Below are positions 26,878 through 34,941 of a stretch of 64,000 nt of DNA, in pieces; the stretch's first letter is position 1, and every line of letters begins with the position of its first letter. The position numbers and the translations under genes were made by a program. Where the stretch lies: the NCBI GenBank assembly GCA_045560765.1, contig JBJKZD010000009.1, forward strand, positions 992,001 to 1,056,000. The letters are read 5' to 3'. The notes under the pieces were generated by a model, which had not been told where the DNA came from, did no database searches, and worked only from the letters and a program-made list of their open reading frames with translations. The DNA is from UBA9926 sp913064795 (lineage in GTDB: Bacteria > Pseudomonadota > Gammaproteobacteria > Pseudomonadales > Azotimanducaceae).

Positions 26878-27873
26878 TCACCCTGAAGGTTCAATTGAAT
26901 CATCGATTACATCGATGAGACCCCAGTCCAGCGCTTGGGCTGCTGTCAGCGGCTCGCCGGTGAGTGCAAGCAGATTTGCTCTGTGTCGGCCTATTCGCTT
27001 TGGAATGCTGACGCATCCTCCGGCCCCTGGGATCAAACCCATTTCGACTTCGGGCAGACGAAAATGCGTGTTCGGGTGGGCCATCACGTGTTTTGCAAAG
27101 GCAGGCAGCTCTATTCCCGCACCGATGCAAGCGCCATGAAGTTTGAAGGTATAACGATCCACATGATCAACAATAAATCCAGCGGGCATTTGTAGCTGCC
27201 GTATTTGATGGGCTTGGCTCACATCGGTGCAGGAGCCAAATTCGGTCAGGTCTCCTCCTGCACTAAAGCAGGGTCCTTCCGCTGAGACGATCGCGGATTC
27301 GATGGTGGTGTCCATTGCGACGAGGGCGAAGGCCTCACTCAGACCATCGCGCATGGCTACGGATAAAGCATTGCGCGTGCTTGGGCTACACAGGGTGATA
27401 TGAAGCGCTGATCCGTCTCGCTTTAGCGATACAGGCGCATCGGTCGGGTCTGGCTTACTGGGTCTTGAATGCTCACTCAGCCAGTCCGAAAATGCCTCGC
27501 CCCCTTGTAAGGTTGCATACGCTAGGGACTCTACAATTAAGGCACTGCTCATAGGCAGAAGCGAAGTCAATCTCGTCGTTTGGGTCAGCACTGCAGAGGC
27601 TTGAGGATAGGCGCAGATCCGCTGATAAACGCGGGCAATCTCGGACTCATCGGCCAGTGCGATGTCCAGGCCCTCGAGTAGCGGACAGTGATCATCGATG
27701 AGGGCAAGGACGGGAATGGGTCGTCTTCCCAGCCAATGATTGATTCGAACGCGTTCGTCATCGGTGACCTGTGTAGACCGAAGGTCCAGCACCAATGCGG
27801 GATCCGTCTGATCCGGAGCGAACGAGGGGGACTGACAAAATCCTAGTAAATCGGCTATTGAATATACTTCCAT
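26878..27873 (-). CDS. Crotonase family protein with a degenerate N-terminal crotonase-like half
   Basis: A 331-residue protein. The C-terminal half, from about residue 150, is a crotonase core: ITLCSPSTRNALS, SAEGPCFSAGGDL, KLHGACIGAGIELPAFA, and LPEVEMGLIPGAGGC with the usual Glu. The N-terminal 145 residues look like a worn-down crotonase: PIPVLALIDD, DIALADE and ESLAYATLQGGEAFSDWL resemble family segments, but the oxyanion loops are gone. ATG 27873 has GAGGGG 8 bases upstream. It could be a two-domain hydratase/isomerase for bulky acyl-CoAs. The exact reaction is unknown. Confidence 0.82.
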   Translation of the reverse strand: MEVYSIADLLGFCQSPSFAPDQTDPALVLDLRSTQVTDDERVRINHWLGRRPIPVLALIDDHCPLLEGLDIALADESEIARVYQRICAYPQASAVLTQTTRLTSLLPMSSALIVESLAYATLQGGEAFSDWLSEHSRPSKPDPTDAPVSLKRDGSALHITLCSPSTRNALSVAMRDGLSEAFALVAMDTTIESAIVSAEGPCFSAGGDLTEFGSCTDVSQAHQIRQLQMPAGFIVDHVDRYTFKLHGACIGAGIELPAFAKHVMAHPNTHFRLPEVEMGLIPGAGGCVSIPKRIGRHRANLLALTGEPLTAAQALDWGLIDVIDDSIEPSG

Positions 27874-28294
27874 CGATGCCACCCCTCGGGGCTATTGAGT
27901 CCTATCGTATCTCCGCTCCACAAGGGCATGTTATCCCATGCTTCGCCGTTGTGTGCCAATTCGTTGGAATTGCAGCTCCGGTGCTCGAGCTCAAGGTCGC
28001 TCTTAAATTGGGCCCAAAGGCGACGAACTATCCCAGTGCGGATCCCCGGAGAGTTGTTGCTTTCATGACTCGATTTGAGATGGTCTGTTGCTCCCGGCGG
28101 CCCGCTCACCCAAAGCCAATGGTCTGGGCGTGCTCGCTAGCAGAATCTAGTGGCTCCTGTTAAGGCACTTGATTCTTGAGCTGCCGCTGCCCAAATTCTG
28201 ATCAGTAAGAGGTCGTTATCAGCGGGCTCCCGGTGCAGACGTGACGGTTGGACTCCAGTAAGCTTGATGGTGTTCTTAGTTAAGTGAGGTCGCC
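27874..28294. other. Intergenic region between divergent genes
   Basis: About 420 bp upstream of the crotonase (leftward) and CoA-transferase (rightward). Frames here lack recognisable content. No clear promoter or operator was seen. Confidence 0.4.
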
Positions 28295-29500
28295 ATGGCG
28301 CAAGAGGAAATGTTGTTCGAGGGGCTTAAAGTGCTCGATGTTGGCAGTTGGATAGCGGGTCCGGTTTCAACCACGATGCTTGCAGACCGCGGTGCCCAAG
28401 TTTTAAAAATCGAAGTCCCTGTTGCCGGGGACGGCTACCGTAATTATGCCATTTTACCGTTTACGCCGAATGCGGACACGAATTATACCTGGGCCATGGA
28501 CGCGCGAAACAAACGCTCGATGGCGCTAAATTTAAAATCAGAACAAGGGATCGCAATTTTGCATCAGCTGATCCGAGAGTGTGATGTGTATGTGACCAAC
28601 CAGCCTCTGCCCCTGAGGCGCCGTTTAAAGCTGAACTATGAAGATATACAACCGCTCAATGAACGCATGATTTACGCATCCTTGACGCCTTATGGTGAGG
28701 ATGGCCCAGACAGCGAGAACGAAGCCTTCGACCTTGTGGCTTATTGGAATCGCTCAGGCCTCATGGACAATATGCGTCATGCCGGTGTTGAACCGGTGCA
28801 AGCCCTGCCAGGTCTGGGTGATCACCCGACGGCGGTTTCAATGTATGCGGGAATCGTTACCGCGCTCTTGCAAAGGGCGCGGACCGGTCTTGGCACGAAA
28901 GTGCACACGTCGCTGATGGCCAATGGCCTATGGTCAGCGTCTTGCCTTGCCCAGGGCAAGCTTGCCAATGCTGACATGTCACCCTACTACGTGCCGAGAT
29001 TGACTGGGGCGCTCTACGAAGCCGCAGATGGACGCTGGATGCAGTTGACGATGATACGCACGGATGAAGATTTTGATCGGTTGTTGCTAGCCATAGAGGC
29101 CGTTGAGGTTTTGGCGGACGAACGCTTTGCGACCCTCGAATTACGGATGCAGAACGGCGAGCAATTGATTGCAATTTTGCGGGAAAAGTTCAAGCAAAAG
29201 ACCAGCGCCGAATGGTTAAAATTGTTAAAAGATGAACACGCGTTGCCGATTGAACGGGTGACTGAATTTGGCGACTTGCGTGATGATGAGCACTTGATGG
29301 TCAACCGCATGGTTACGCAACCCGTTGATGACATTGGCATTGATCGAGTGATTAATGATCCGGTTAATGTTGAGGGGGTTGCTCGGGTTGGGGTGCTTAA
29401 AGCCCCGGATATCGGAGAGCACACCGATGATGTCCTGGCCGAATTGGGGTTTGATCAAGACGCAATTGCTGCGCTAAAACAAGCGGGTGTCGTGGGATAA
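28295..29500 (+). CDS. CaiB/BaiF (class III) CoA-transferase
   Basis: A 401-residue member: GLKVLDVGSWIAGPVSTTMLADRGAQVLKIE, DARNKRSMALNLKS, ASLTPYGEDGPDS, the Asp of GLGDHPTAVS at the catalytic position, and PDIGEHTDDVL at the C-terminus. GAGG precedes ATG 28295. It converges with another member of the same family; a hairpin separates them. The two are not near-identical, so this is not a recent duplication. Confidence 0.92.
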   Translation: MAQEEMLFEGLKVLDVGSWIAGPVSTTMLADRGAQVLKIEVPVAGDGYRNYAILPFTPNADTNYTWAMDARNKRSMALNLKSEQGIAILHQLIRECDVYVTNQPLPLRRRLKLNYEDIQPLNERMIYASLTPYGEDGPDSENEAFDLVAYWNRSGLMDNMRHAGVEPVQALPGLGDHPTAVSMYAGIVTALLQRARTGLGTKVHTSLMANGLWSASCLAQGKLANADMSPYYVPRLTGALYEAADGRWMQLTMIRTDEDFDRLLLAIEAVEVLADERFATLELRMQNGEQLIAILREKFKQKTSAEWLKLLKDEHALPIERVTEFGDLRDDEHLMVNRMVTQPVDDIGIDRVINDPVNVEGVARVGVLKAPDIGEHTDDVLAELGFDQDAIAALKQAGVVG

Positions 29501-29539
29501 CGTTCCCCAGGTTTCAGAGCTAAATCTGGGGAATGTTAT
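29497..29539. terminator. Hairpin between convergent CoA-transferase genes
   Basis: ATAACGTTCCCCAG (29497-29510) pairs with CTGGGGAATGTTAT (29526-29539), a 14-bp stem with one mismatch. It overlaps the TAA of the rightward gene. T-runs are weak, so it may act as a bidirectional terminator or mRNA end stabiliser. Confidence 0.7.
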
Positions 29540-29556
29540 TTAGACTGACGACGCAG

Positions 29557-30735
29557 TCAGCTGACAATGCCCTCAGCCGACAGTTGATCGATTTTCGCGC
29601 TAGGTACTGAAAATTCTTCGAGGACCTCCCGGGTGTGCTCGCCGTGATCCGGGCTGGGCCGGGAAGGACTCAGGCGTTCGCCACCAAAACGTGCAGGTGA
29701 CTTAACGACGCGCATCTTGCCCATCAAAGGATGATCGATCACCTCGACGGTATCGTTGGCCGCTAACTGTTCTTGTTCAAGCACTTCGTCTTTGCTGAGA
29801 CACCGCGCGCAGGGCACATCGGCCTCTTTCAGTAATGCAATCACCTCGTCAGTGGTGTAGTTAAGATATGCCTCACTGACCAGTGACTTAAATTCAGCGA
29901 GGTTTGCGACGAGCTTTTCAAAGCTGTTAAAGCGGTCATCGGCGAGCAAGTGCTCCATGCCAACAGCGATCAACGAGCGCATTTGCATCTCCTGATTGCC
30001 CGCTGAAATGGTAACCGCGCCATCTTTTGTTGGCGTCAGCTCATATAGCAAATCAATCAGCAACGGTTCTTGGAGGACATCTTCATCAAGCAAGGTATGG
30101 TTCTGAAAGCCATCGGGGAATATAAAAAAGAGCCCCGCATCGAGCATGGAAAGATCGATGACCTGCCCTTCTCCTGACCGCTCACGAAAGTACAGCGCTG
30201 ATGTGACGGCCTGGCAAGCGGTATACGCGGTGATCTTGTCGCAGATTAAGGTTCTGAAAAACGCAGGGGCATCTCCGAGACCTTGGGTCGCGGTTAGGCC
30301 TGCATGGGCTTGAATGATGGGATCATAGGCCGGTGCACTGCCCAAGGGGCCTTCTCTGCCGAAGCCAGAAATTGCGGTGTAGATAAGCCTCGGATTGATT
30401 GCTCGCAGAGTCTCGGCGCCCAGGTTCAGTTTATCCATCACCCCGGGTCTAAAGTTGTGAATGAAGATATCAACCTCAGAAACCATATCCCGAATGAGTG
30501 CTTGACCTGATTCCTCTTTGATATTGACCCGAATCGATCGTTTGCCTCGATTACAATTGGCAAACAGTGAGGCAATGCCGCCTTTATTAGCTCCGATATA
30601 ACGCATCGGATCCCCTGCTCCAAGAGGCTCTACCTTAATCACCCGAGCACCTTGTTCGGCCATCATCATGGCGGCAAAGGATGCGGTGATCATGGTCGAA
30701 AACTCCATGACGGTAATGCCTTCAAGTGGTTTCAT
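29557..30735 (-). CDS. CaiB/BaiF (class III) CoA-transferase
   Basis: A 392-residue member: GITVMEFSTMITASFAAMMMAEQGARVIKVE, NCNRGKRSIRVNIKE, AISGFGREGPLGS, the Asp of LICDKITAY at the catalytic position, IDLSMLDAG and a C-terminal DHGEHTREVL. It resembles the alpha-methylacyl-CoA racemase/formyl-CoA transferase side of the family. ATG 30735 or TTG 30738 could be the start; both lie downstream of GGAG. No partner is coupled. Confidence 0.92.
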   Translation of the reverse strand: MKPLEGITVMEFSTMITASFAAMMMAEQGARVIKVEPLGAGDPMRYIGANKGGIASLFANCNRGKRSIRVNIKEESGQALIRDMVSEVDIFIHNFRPGVMDKLNLGAETLRAINPRLIYTAISGFGREGPLGSAPAYDPIIQAHAGLTATQGLGDAPAFFRTLICDKITAYTACQAVTSALYFRERSGEGQVIDLSMLDAGLFFIFPDGFQNHTLLDEDVLQEPLLIDLLYELTPTKDGAVTISAGNQEMQMRSLIAVGMEHLLADDRFNSFEKLVANLAEFKSLVSEAYLNYTTDEVIALLKEADVPCARCLSKDEVLEQEQLAANDTVEVIDHPLMGKMRVVKSPARFGGERLSPSRPSPDHGEHTREVLEEFSVPSAKIDQLSAEGIVS

Positions 30736-30846
30736 CAATGTTTGTCTCCTGCTTGTCGTTGAGTAACACCGCCTAGGCTTGCGGGTTGAGCAATTCTGCC
30801 AAAGTAGTCGGCATCACGATAGTCGTGCCATCAGGGGTCTACTCTC

Positions 30847-31143
30847 TTGACGACAGCGATCGCGAATTGGTCTCAATGTATCATTGAAGCCAGTGTTAAG
30901 TCTTTAACTAGAATTTTGTCCTTTGAGGATGGCGAATTCTTGCGCAGTTGTGATGGCGCTACTGCCATTTTTAAGTCAGTCATTGGCAAAGATAGTCATG
31001 CCTCGCTGGCTTTTCGAAAAGGGCCTGCGCAGCTCATGGAGGGGTTGTTCGAGGTCTTCGATGAGGCCTTGGCGTTGAGCGAACTGGAAATCATCGGAAA
31101 GCGAGGAGAAAATTTAGAGCAATATGAGGGAGAACTCTGCTGA
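30847..31143 (+). CDS. Hypothetical protein of 98 residues
   Basis: An acidic, soluble 98-residue protein with no recognised family. The start would be TTG 30847 with AGGGG about 9 bases upstream. The middle has KSVIGKDSHASLAFRKGP and a C-terminal Glu-rich tail. Support for expression comes from a strong terminator hairpin starting 14 bp after its stop, which serves this strand as well as the opposing gene. Start codon and reality are uncertain. Confidence 0.5.
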   Translation: MTTAIANWSQCIIEASVKSLTRILSFEDGEFLRSCDGATAIFKSVIGKDSHASLAFRKGPAQLMEGLFEVFDEALALSELEIIGKRGENLEQYEGELC

Positions 31144-31157
31144 TTAACAGTGAACCT

Positions 31158-31206
31158 AAAAAAGCTCGCGCAGTTATCTTCGTCGATGCAACTGCGCGAG
31201 TTTTTT
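31158..31206. terminator. Bidirectional intrinsic terminator
   Basis: CTCGCGCAGTT (31165-31175) pairs perfectly with AACTGCGCGAG (31190-31200). Six T follow on the plus strand and six A precede, giving a T-run on the minus strand as well. It sits between convergent genes. Confidence 0.92.
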
Positions 31207-31210
31207 ATGG

Positions 31211-31948
31211 TTAATTTTCTACGGTTGGCGTAAACGTCAAAACAACGCGTTGTAAAGACTGAGAAACCACCTCGCGAGCACTCGCTACGGAGGTTCTATA
31301 TTGAGCAAAGTCGCCGGATTGCATCATGGTCTGATTGGCCGAAATCAAGCTTGCCATGTCGGCGGCCACGAGGTTAACCCAATGAGTCGCTGGGTTCTCG
31401 CCACCACCAATAATCTGGCCAACGTAAATAGCACCGGGGAAGGCAGCGGCAGCCTCAGACGACATCATTTTCTTCATTGCTTTCATGTAGGTTGAAGGGT
31501 CAGTGACTTTAACCATCGTGAGCATGGAGGTCGAACCCGGCTGATTCGCAACGTCCTGATTGACCTTGGACATCTGAACGCTGAACATGTTCTCCGATAC
31601 ACGCTCTGCGGATTCGCGCATGGTGTTCATATACTGCGCCCAATCAACAGATTGTGCATTTCGAGCAGCATTCTCTTCGATTGCATCCAGGGAAGGATAG
31701 AAAACGTTGATTTGGTGCGTCGCTTTTGACGCTCCGTTGGAGATGATTTGCACCAAAGAAACTCCAACCGGTCGGTTTTTTCCGGTCTCAGAATTCATGA
31801 AGGACTGCATGGATCCAACCACCGCGGCTGGATTCGTGACGGCAAATTGATAGGCCATACCGTAGTTGGCGGTCGTCGATGCGTGGTGATCGGCGATCAG
31901 CATCACAGGGCTTAGCGCGAGGGATAGGAGAAGGGTGAGTTTTTTCAT
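31211..31948 (-). CDS. Secreted protein with two related domains and DHHA mature N-terminus
   Basis: A 245-residue protein with a signal peptide (MKKLTLLLSLALSPVMLIA) and a mature start DHHAST. AGGAA precedes ATG 31948. Two halves look alike: AYQFAVTNPAAVVGSMQSFM with QINVFYPSLDAI, and MLTMVKVTDPSTYMKAMKKM with THWVNLVAADMASL. This suggests a duplicated ferredoxin-like barrel of the ABM/NIPSNAP kind, by fold only. It is probably periplasmic. Function unknown. Transcription ends at the shared terminator. Confidence 0.75.
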   Translation of the reverse strand: MKKLTLLLSLALSPVMLIADHHASTTANYGMAYQFAVTNPAAVVGSMQSFMNSETGKNRPVGVSLVQIISNGASKATHQINVFYPSLDAIEENAARNAQSVDWAQYMNTMRESAERVSENMFSVQMSKVNQDVANQPGSTSMLTMVKVTDPSTYMKAMKKMMSSEAAAAFPGAIYVGQIIGGGENPATHWVNLVAADMASLISANQTMMQSGDFAQYRTSVASAREVVSQSLQRVVLTFTPTVEN

Positions 31949-32099
31949 AACGATTCCTTTGCTGGATGAGAAGCCTCTACCGGGAAGCTCAGGGGACGGT
32001 AACTCGGTAAGGTCGAACAGGCAATGATGGTTCGATTATGGCTAAGTTTTCGTTGAGATCCGCGCCTTGGCCTGTATTCATTGAGGCTAGGCGGCCGAT

Positions 32100-32675
32100 T
32101 CAAAGGTCCCGGATCTCGGCGATGACTCTGCGAGGTGATTGGCGGGTGTTTGCAAATCGCTGGACATCCTCTGCAATGCTACGCTTCCCCGCATCGGAGT
32201 TATAAAACTTATGACGCAAGTCTTCTTCACTGGCAAAGCAGCAAAGCGCTAGTCCGTCCCACGCTTCTCCCGAGAAGCGATGCAAAATGTTGAGTTGGTA
32301 GTAGTGGGTCATTGCAGTATGGACCGCTAGCGCTAGTGGTGCGTGTTTTTCTCGCCAGTGGTCATCAGCCGCTTTGGCCCCGAGCGCCTCGCTTGCCACC
32401 ATAGGAAAGATGCCCAAGGCTTGGGGATATTGATCCTTGGACAAATCGGACAGAGGGTCATTCAGGATGTTGCGCTCAGAGATAAGGTAGAGACCTATAT
32501 CGGCAACAGCTTCCGTTGCGCGAAGATCATCGGTTGTCCCGATAAAAAGGGCGGCAAAGGGAAGGTGTGCGGTCTCATGACTTGTCGCTTCCAAAAGAAG
32601 CCCTTGTGCGCTTTGAGCATAGGTCTGGCCAGCAGATTGACTTGAGAAAGCCGCGGCAATTTTTAAGGCGGGCAT
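32100..32675 (-). CDS. EthD domain-containing protein
   Basis: A 191-residue soluble protein. The C-terminal half has the EthD-type pattern: DDHWREKHAPLALAVHTAMTHYYQLNILHR and a following WDGLALCCFASEEDL, with the W-x-x-x-H core of dimeric alpha/beta-barrel proteins. The N-terminal part looks like a weaker copy. EthD proteins accompany ether and steroid degradation, role undefined. GGAG precedes ATG 32675. It lies 10 bp after the SDR gene, in one operon. Confidence 0.75.
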   Translation of the reverse strand: MPALKIAAAFSSQSAGQTYAQSAQGLLLEATSHETAHLPFAALFIGTTDDLRATEAVADIGLYLISERNILNDPLSDLSKDQYPQALGIFPMVASEALGAKAADDHWREKHAPLALAVHTAMTHYYQLNILHRFSGEAWDGLALCCFASEEDLRHKFYNSDAGKRSIAEDVQRFANTRQSPRRVIAEIRDL

Positions 32676-32685
32676 AAGTACTCCG

Positions 32686-33444
32686 TTATTTAGTTTTGTC
32701 CCCCGGTGCCCGAATGATGAATCGGGGTTTCTGTTCGCTGACTTTCGCCCAGCTTTTCCCGGTTTCTGTCTCGTTCATTAAACCCAAAATCTCCGTTGCA
32801 ATGTGCTCCGGGCGCATAAAAAAAACGTCTTTAGAGCGTTGCTCGTGGGGAATGATGGCCGTGTCGATGCCGCCAGGACAAAAAGCATGAATGGTAATTC
32901 CGCGTTTTGACAAGGTCGGCCCTAAACTGCGAACCAATCCGACCACGGCGTGTTTGCTCATGGCGTAAAGCGGGTCAACGGTGTAGGGCGTGACGCCGGC
33001 CAAGGAGGCGGTCACTACAATCGCTGCGCCGGACGCAACTCGAGGAAGCAAGGCTTGGAGCCCGAAGACCACGCCATCGACGTTGACGCCCATCATCCGT
33101 CGATAACCATCAAGTGTCATCGCTTGAAATTGATATTCGCTCATCGGCGCATGAGGCGGTGCGATTTGTATGCCTGCGTTGAGATGAATTTTGGTCGGCG
33201 TCCCTAAGACACTTTTGTTGACGTCAAGGTATTCGATGAGACTGTCCCAGGCCTCTGGGTCAGAAATATCGCAGTCGCGATAAATTGCGCCTGTTTCTGC
33301 AGCCAACTGCTGTCCTAGTTCAGTATTAATATCGAGGGCCAAAACTTTTGATCCGGCCTGGGCCACTGCACGGGTCACAGCAGCCCCGATACCAGAAGCC
33401 GCGCCGGTAATGATCCAAAAATCAGAGGGTTCTTGAGATGTCAT
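32686..33444 (-). CDS. Short-chain dehydrogenase/reductase
   Basis: A 252-residue Rossmann-fold SDR. Cofactor motif TGAASGIGAAVTRA, acidic Asp after strand 2 (LALDINTE, so NAD is favoured), LNAGIQ, active-site Ser in VTASLAGVTPY, and YAMSK as the catalytic Tyr/Lys. It oxidises or reduces a hydroxyl group on an unknown substrate. It leads an operon with the EthD gene. An 8-bp tandem repeat begins about 90 bp upstream of its start. Confidence 0.92.
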   Translation of the reverse strand: MTSQEPSDFWIITGAASGIGAAVTRAVAQAGSKVLALDINTELGQQLAAETGAIYRDCDISDPEAWDSLIEYLDVNKSVLGTPTKIHLNAGIQIAPPHAPMSEYQFQAMTLDGYRRMMGVNVDGVVFGLQALLPRVASGAAIVVTASLAGVTPYTVDPLYAMSKHAVVGLVRSLGPTLSKRGITIHAFCPGGIDTAIIPHEQRSKDVFFMRPEHIATEILGLMNETETGKSWAKVSEQKPRFIIRAPGDKTK

Positions 33445-33536
33445 TCAAACATCTTATACCGACGTTTGATGGTGGTGTTATGTATTTTTGAGAGGGCTTG
33501 GTTTGCGTGTCATCTCGAACCGCTGCTGCAATCGTG

Positions 33537-33576
33537 ATGGATGAATGGATGAATGGATGAATGGATGAATGGCTGA
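33537..33576. repeat. 8-bp tandem repeat, five copies
   Basis: ATGGATGA is repeated exactly four times (33537-33568), followed by ATGGCTGA. It lies between two leftward genes, upstream of the SDR promoter region and downstream of GH16. Slipped-strand change of copy number is possible. Confidence 0.9.
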
Positions 33577-33599
33577 TGAGTCAGCCGGGCTATCAGGGC

Positions 33600-34451
33600 T
33601 TATTCAAGAAGCTCGTGCTTGACCCAATCGACCTCCATGCTCCAGGGCCGCTGCATTGGGCCCGGTTTTATTTTGGCAAAGTTTAATATTGCGAAGAAAG
33701 ACTCAGGGAGTTGCTGGGCCGCCGCCTTGATGCGATAAATTTCTTGGCCATCTAAACGAAAGACAATATCAGGACCTAGCCATTCCACGGCGTATTCATG
33801 CCAGGCTCCAAGCTCTGTGGCTTGGACCAGCATATTTGCCTGCCAGTCGCCGCCACCGCATTCCCCAGAGTTTGCAATGATGCGCGCCGCGTAATGATCG
33901 GGGCCACCGTCTGAATGGTGCTCAAAGATATCAATTTCTCCTGAACCGATCATGGGCCAGCAGATGCTTTCATCCGGCTCTTCGATTGGGGGTTCATTGT
34001 TTTGAGCGCCGAGAAGCCACCAAGCAGGAAACATTCCAGGCTGACCGCTGTCTTTAATCCTCAGCTTTGCTGTCCATCGACCTCCGACAAATTCTTTTCT
34101 GTTCTTTGAGGCGATGCGACCTGCAACAAAAGGCGTCGGGTAGTGCTGGTTGCCTTGCTTGTCCCAGTTAAAGCAAGTTCGAGGCGCTCCTAAGTCAATG
34201 ACCCGAAGCGTCAGGATGCCATCGTTGACCTCACGCGTACCGTATTGTCCATCGCGGACATAGCATTGATCTTCGCCGTTGACCCAGAGCAATTGGTCCT
34301 GCCAGTTTTGATGATCAAAAGTCTCGAAATCATCGAAGAAATCGATGCGCCAACCCAGCGTCGGATCGGCCCCGAAAATGCCCTGGGAATAAACAATCGA
34401 ACAAACCATCAAAAATAAAGGTAAGCGAAAAACGGCCAAGGATTGTGTCAT
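33600..34451 (-). CDS. Glycoside hydrolase family 16 protein (beta-1,3-glucanase-like)
   Basis: A 283-residue secreted beta-glucanase-like enzyme. The signal peptide is about MTQSLAVFRLPLFLMVCSIVYSQGIFGA. The catalytic signature EIDIFE places the nucleophile at Glu172 and the acid/base at Glu177. FFDDFETFDHQNW and GPMQRPWSMEVDWVKH are typical first and last strands of the jelly roll. It could cut laminarin; other GH16 substrates are possible. The start is uncertain: the frame is open to ATG 34514, but ATG 34451 gives a clean signal peptide. Confidence 0.87.
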   Translation of the reverse strand: MTQSLAVFRLPLFLMVCSIVYSQGIFGADPTLGWRIDFFDDFETFDHQNWQDQLLWVNGEDQCYVRDGQYGTREVNDGILTLRVIDLGAPRTCFNWDKQGNQHYPTPFVAGRIASKNRKEFVGGRWTAKLRIKDSGQPGMFPAWWLLGAQNNEPPIEEPDESICWPMIGSGEIDIFEHHSDGGPDHYAARIIANSGECGGGDWQANMLVQATELGAWHEYAVEWLGPDIVFRLDGQEIYRIKAAAQQLPESFFAILNFAKIKPGPMQRPWSMEVDWVKHELLE

Positions 34452-34941
34452 GGGGTTGCTGCCTTGTATTGATCGCAAAAAGGTTAGCATGAGCCTCCGA
34501 TGGAGCAATGCCAAGACGAATGATCTGCGATGAAGCGTCAGAAAATCATGCCGAATTGGGTCAACTGCCGCAGTCGATCGCGATATCGTAGCGCTGCAAA
34601 AGAGGGCTCAGGGGTGCATTGGCGTAAAGTTAGGAGGGCAGGCCTCTGGGCTTAAGCCTTTAGGCCCTGCGCGAATCGAAATCATCATAGACCGCGCGTA
34701 AGAAATCGCCTCTGCTAAAAGCTTTTAATTGCTTCTGCTAAAGGCTTCTAGTCGCCTCTGCTAAAGGCTTCTAATTGAAGCGTTTGCCGGGCCAGGTCGG
34801 CGATTCGAAAAGATCCTTAAACAACCAGTGCAATAGTAAAAGCGCTGGGCCGATCAGCGCTTGCCGCTTTGGCAGAAGAATCAACAAAACTCTGTCTAAA
34901 GGGCTCAAAAGTTATCAAACCCAAAGCGCTGCTTTGAACGA
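34452..34941. other. Intergenic region with direct repeats
   Basis: About 490 bp between two leftward genes. It contains the GH16 promoter region at the left, and three 22-24 bp direct repeats at 34706-34775. I see no gene. Confidence 0.5.
34706..34775. repeat. 22-24 bp imperfect tandem repeat, three copies
   Basis: Units at 34706-34729, 34730-34751 and 34752-34775 share CTCTGCTAAARGCTTYTA. The first and third units are nearly the same over 24 bases; the middle lacks two bases. It lies in the gap between the arylsulfotransferase-like gene and GH16. Confidence 0.82.

Noticed and set aside
27795..28163. 122-residue plus-strand frame overlapping the crotonase start
   Set aside because: Overlaps the N-terminus of a well-supported minus-strand gene and has no recognisable content.
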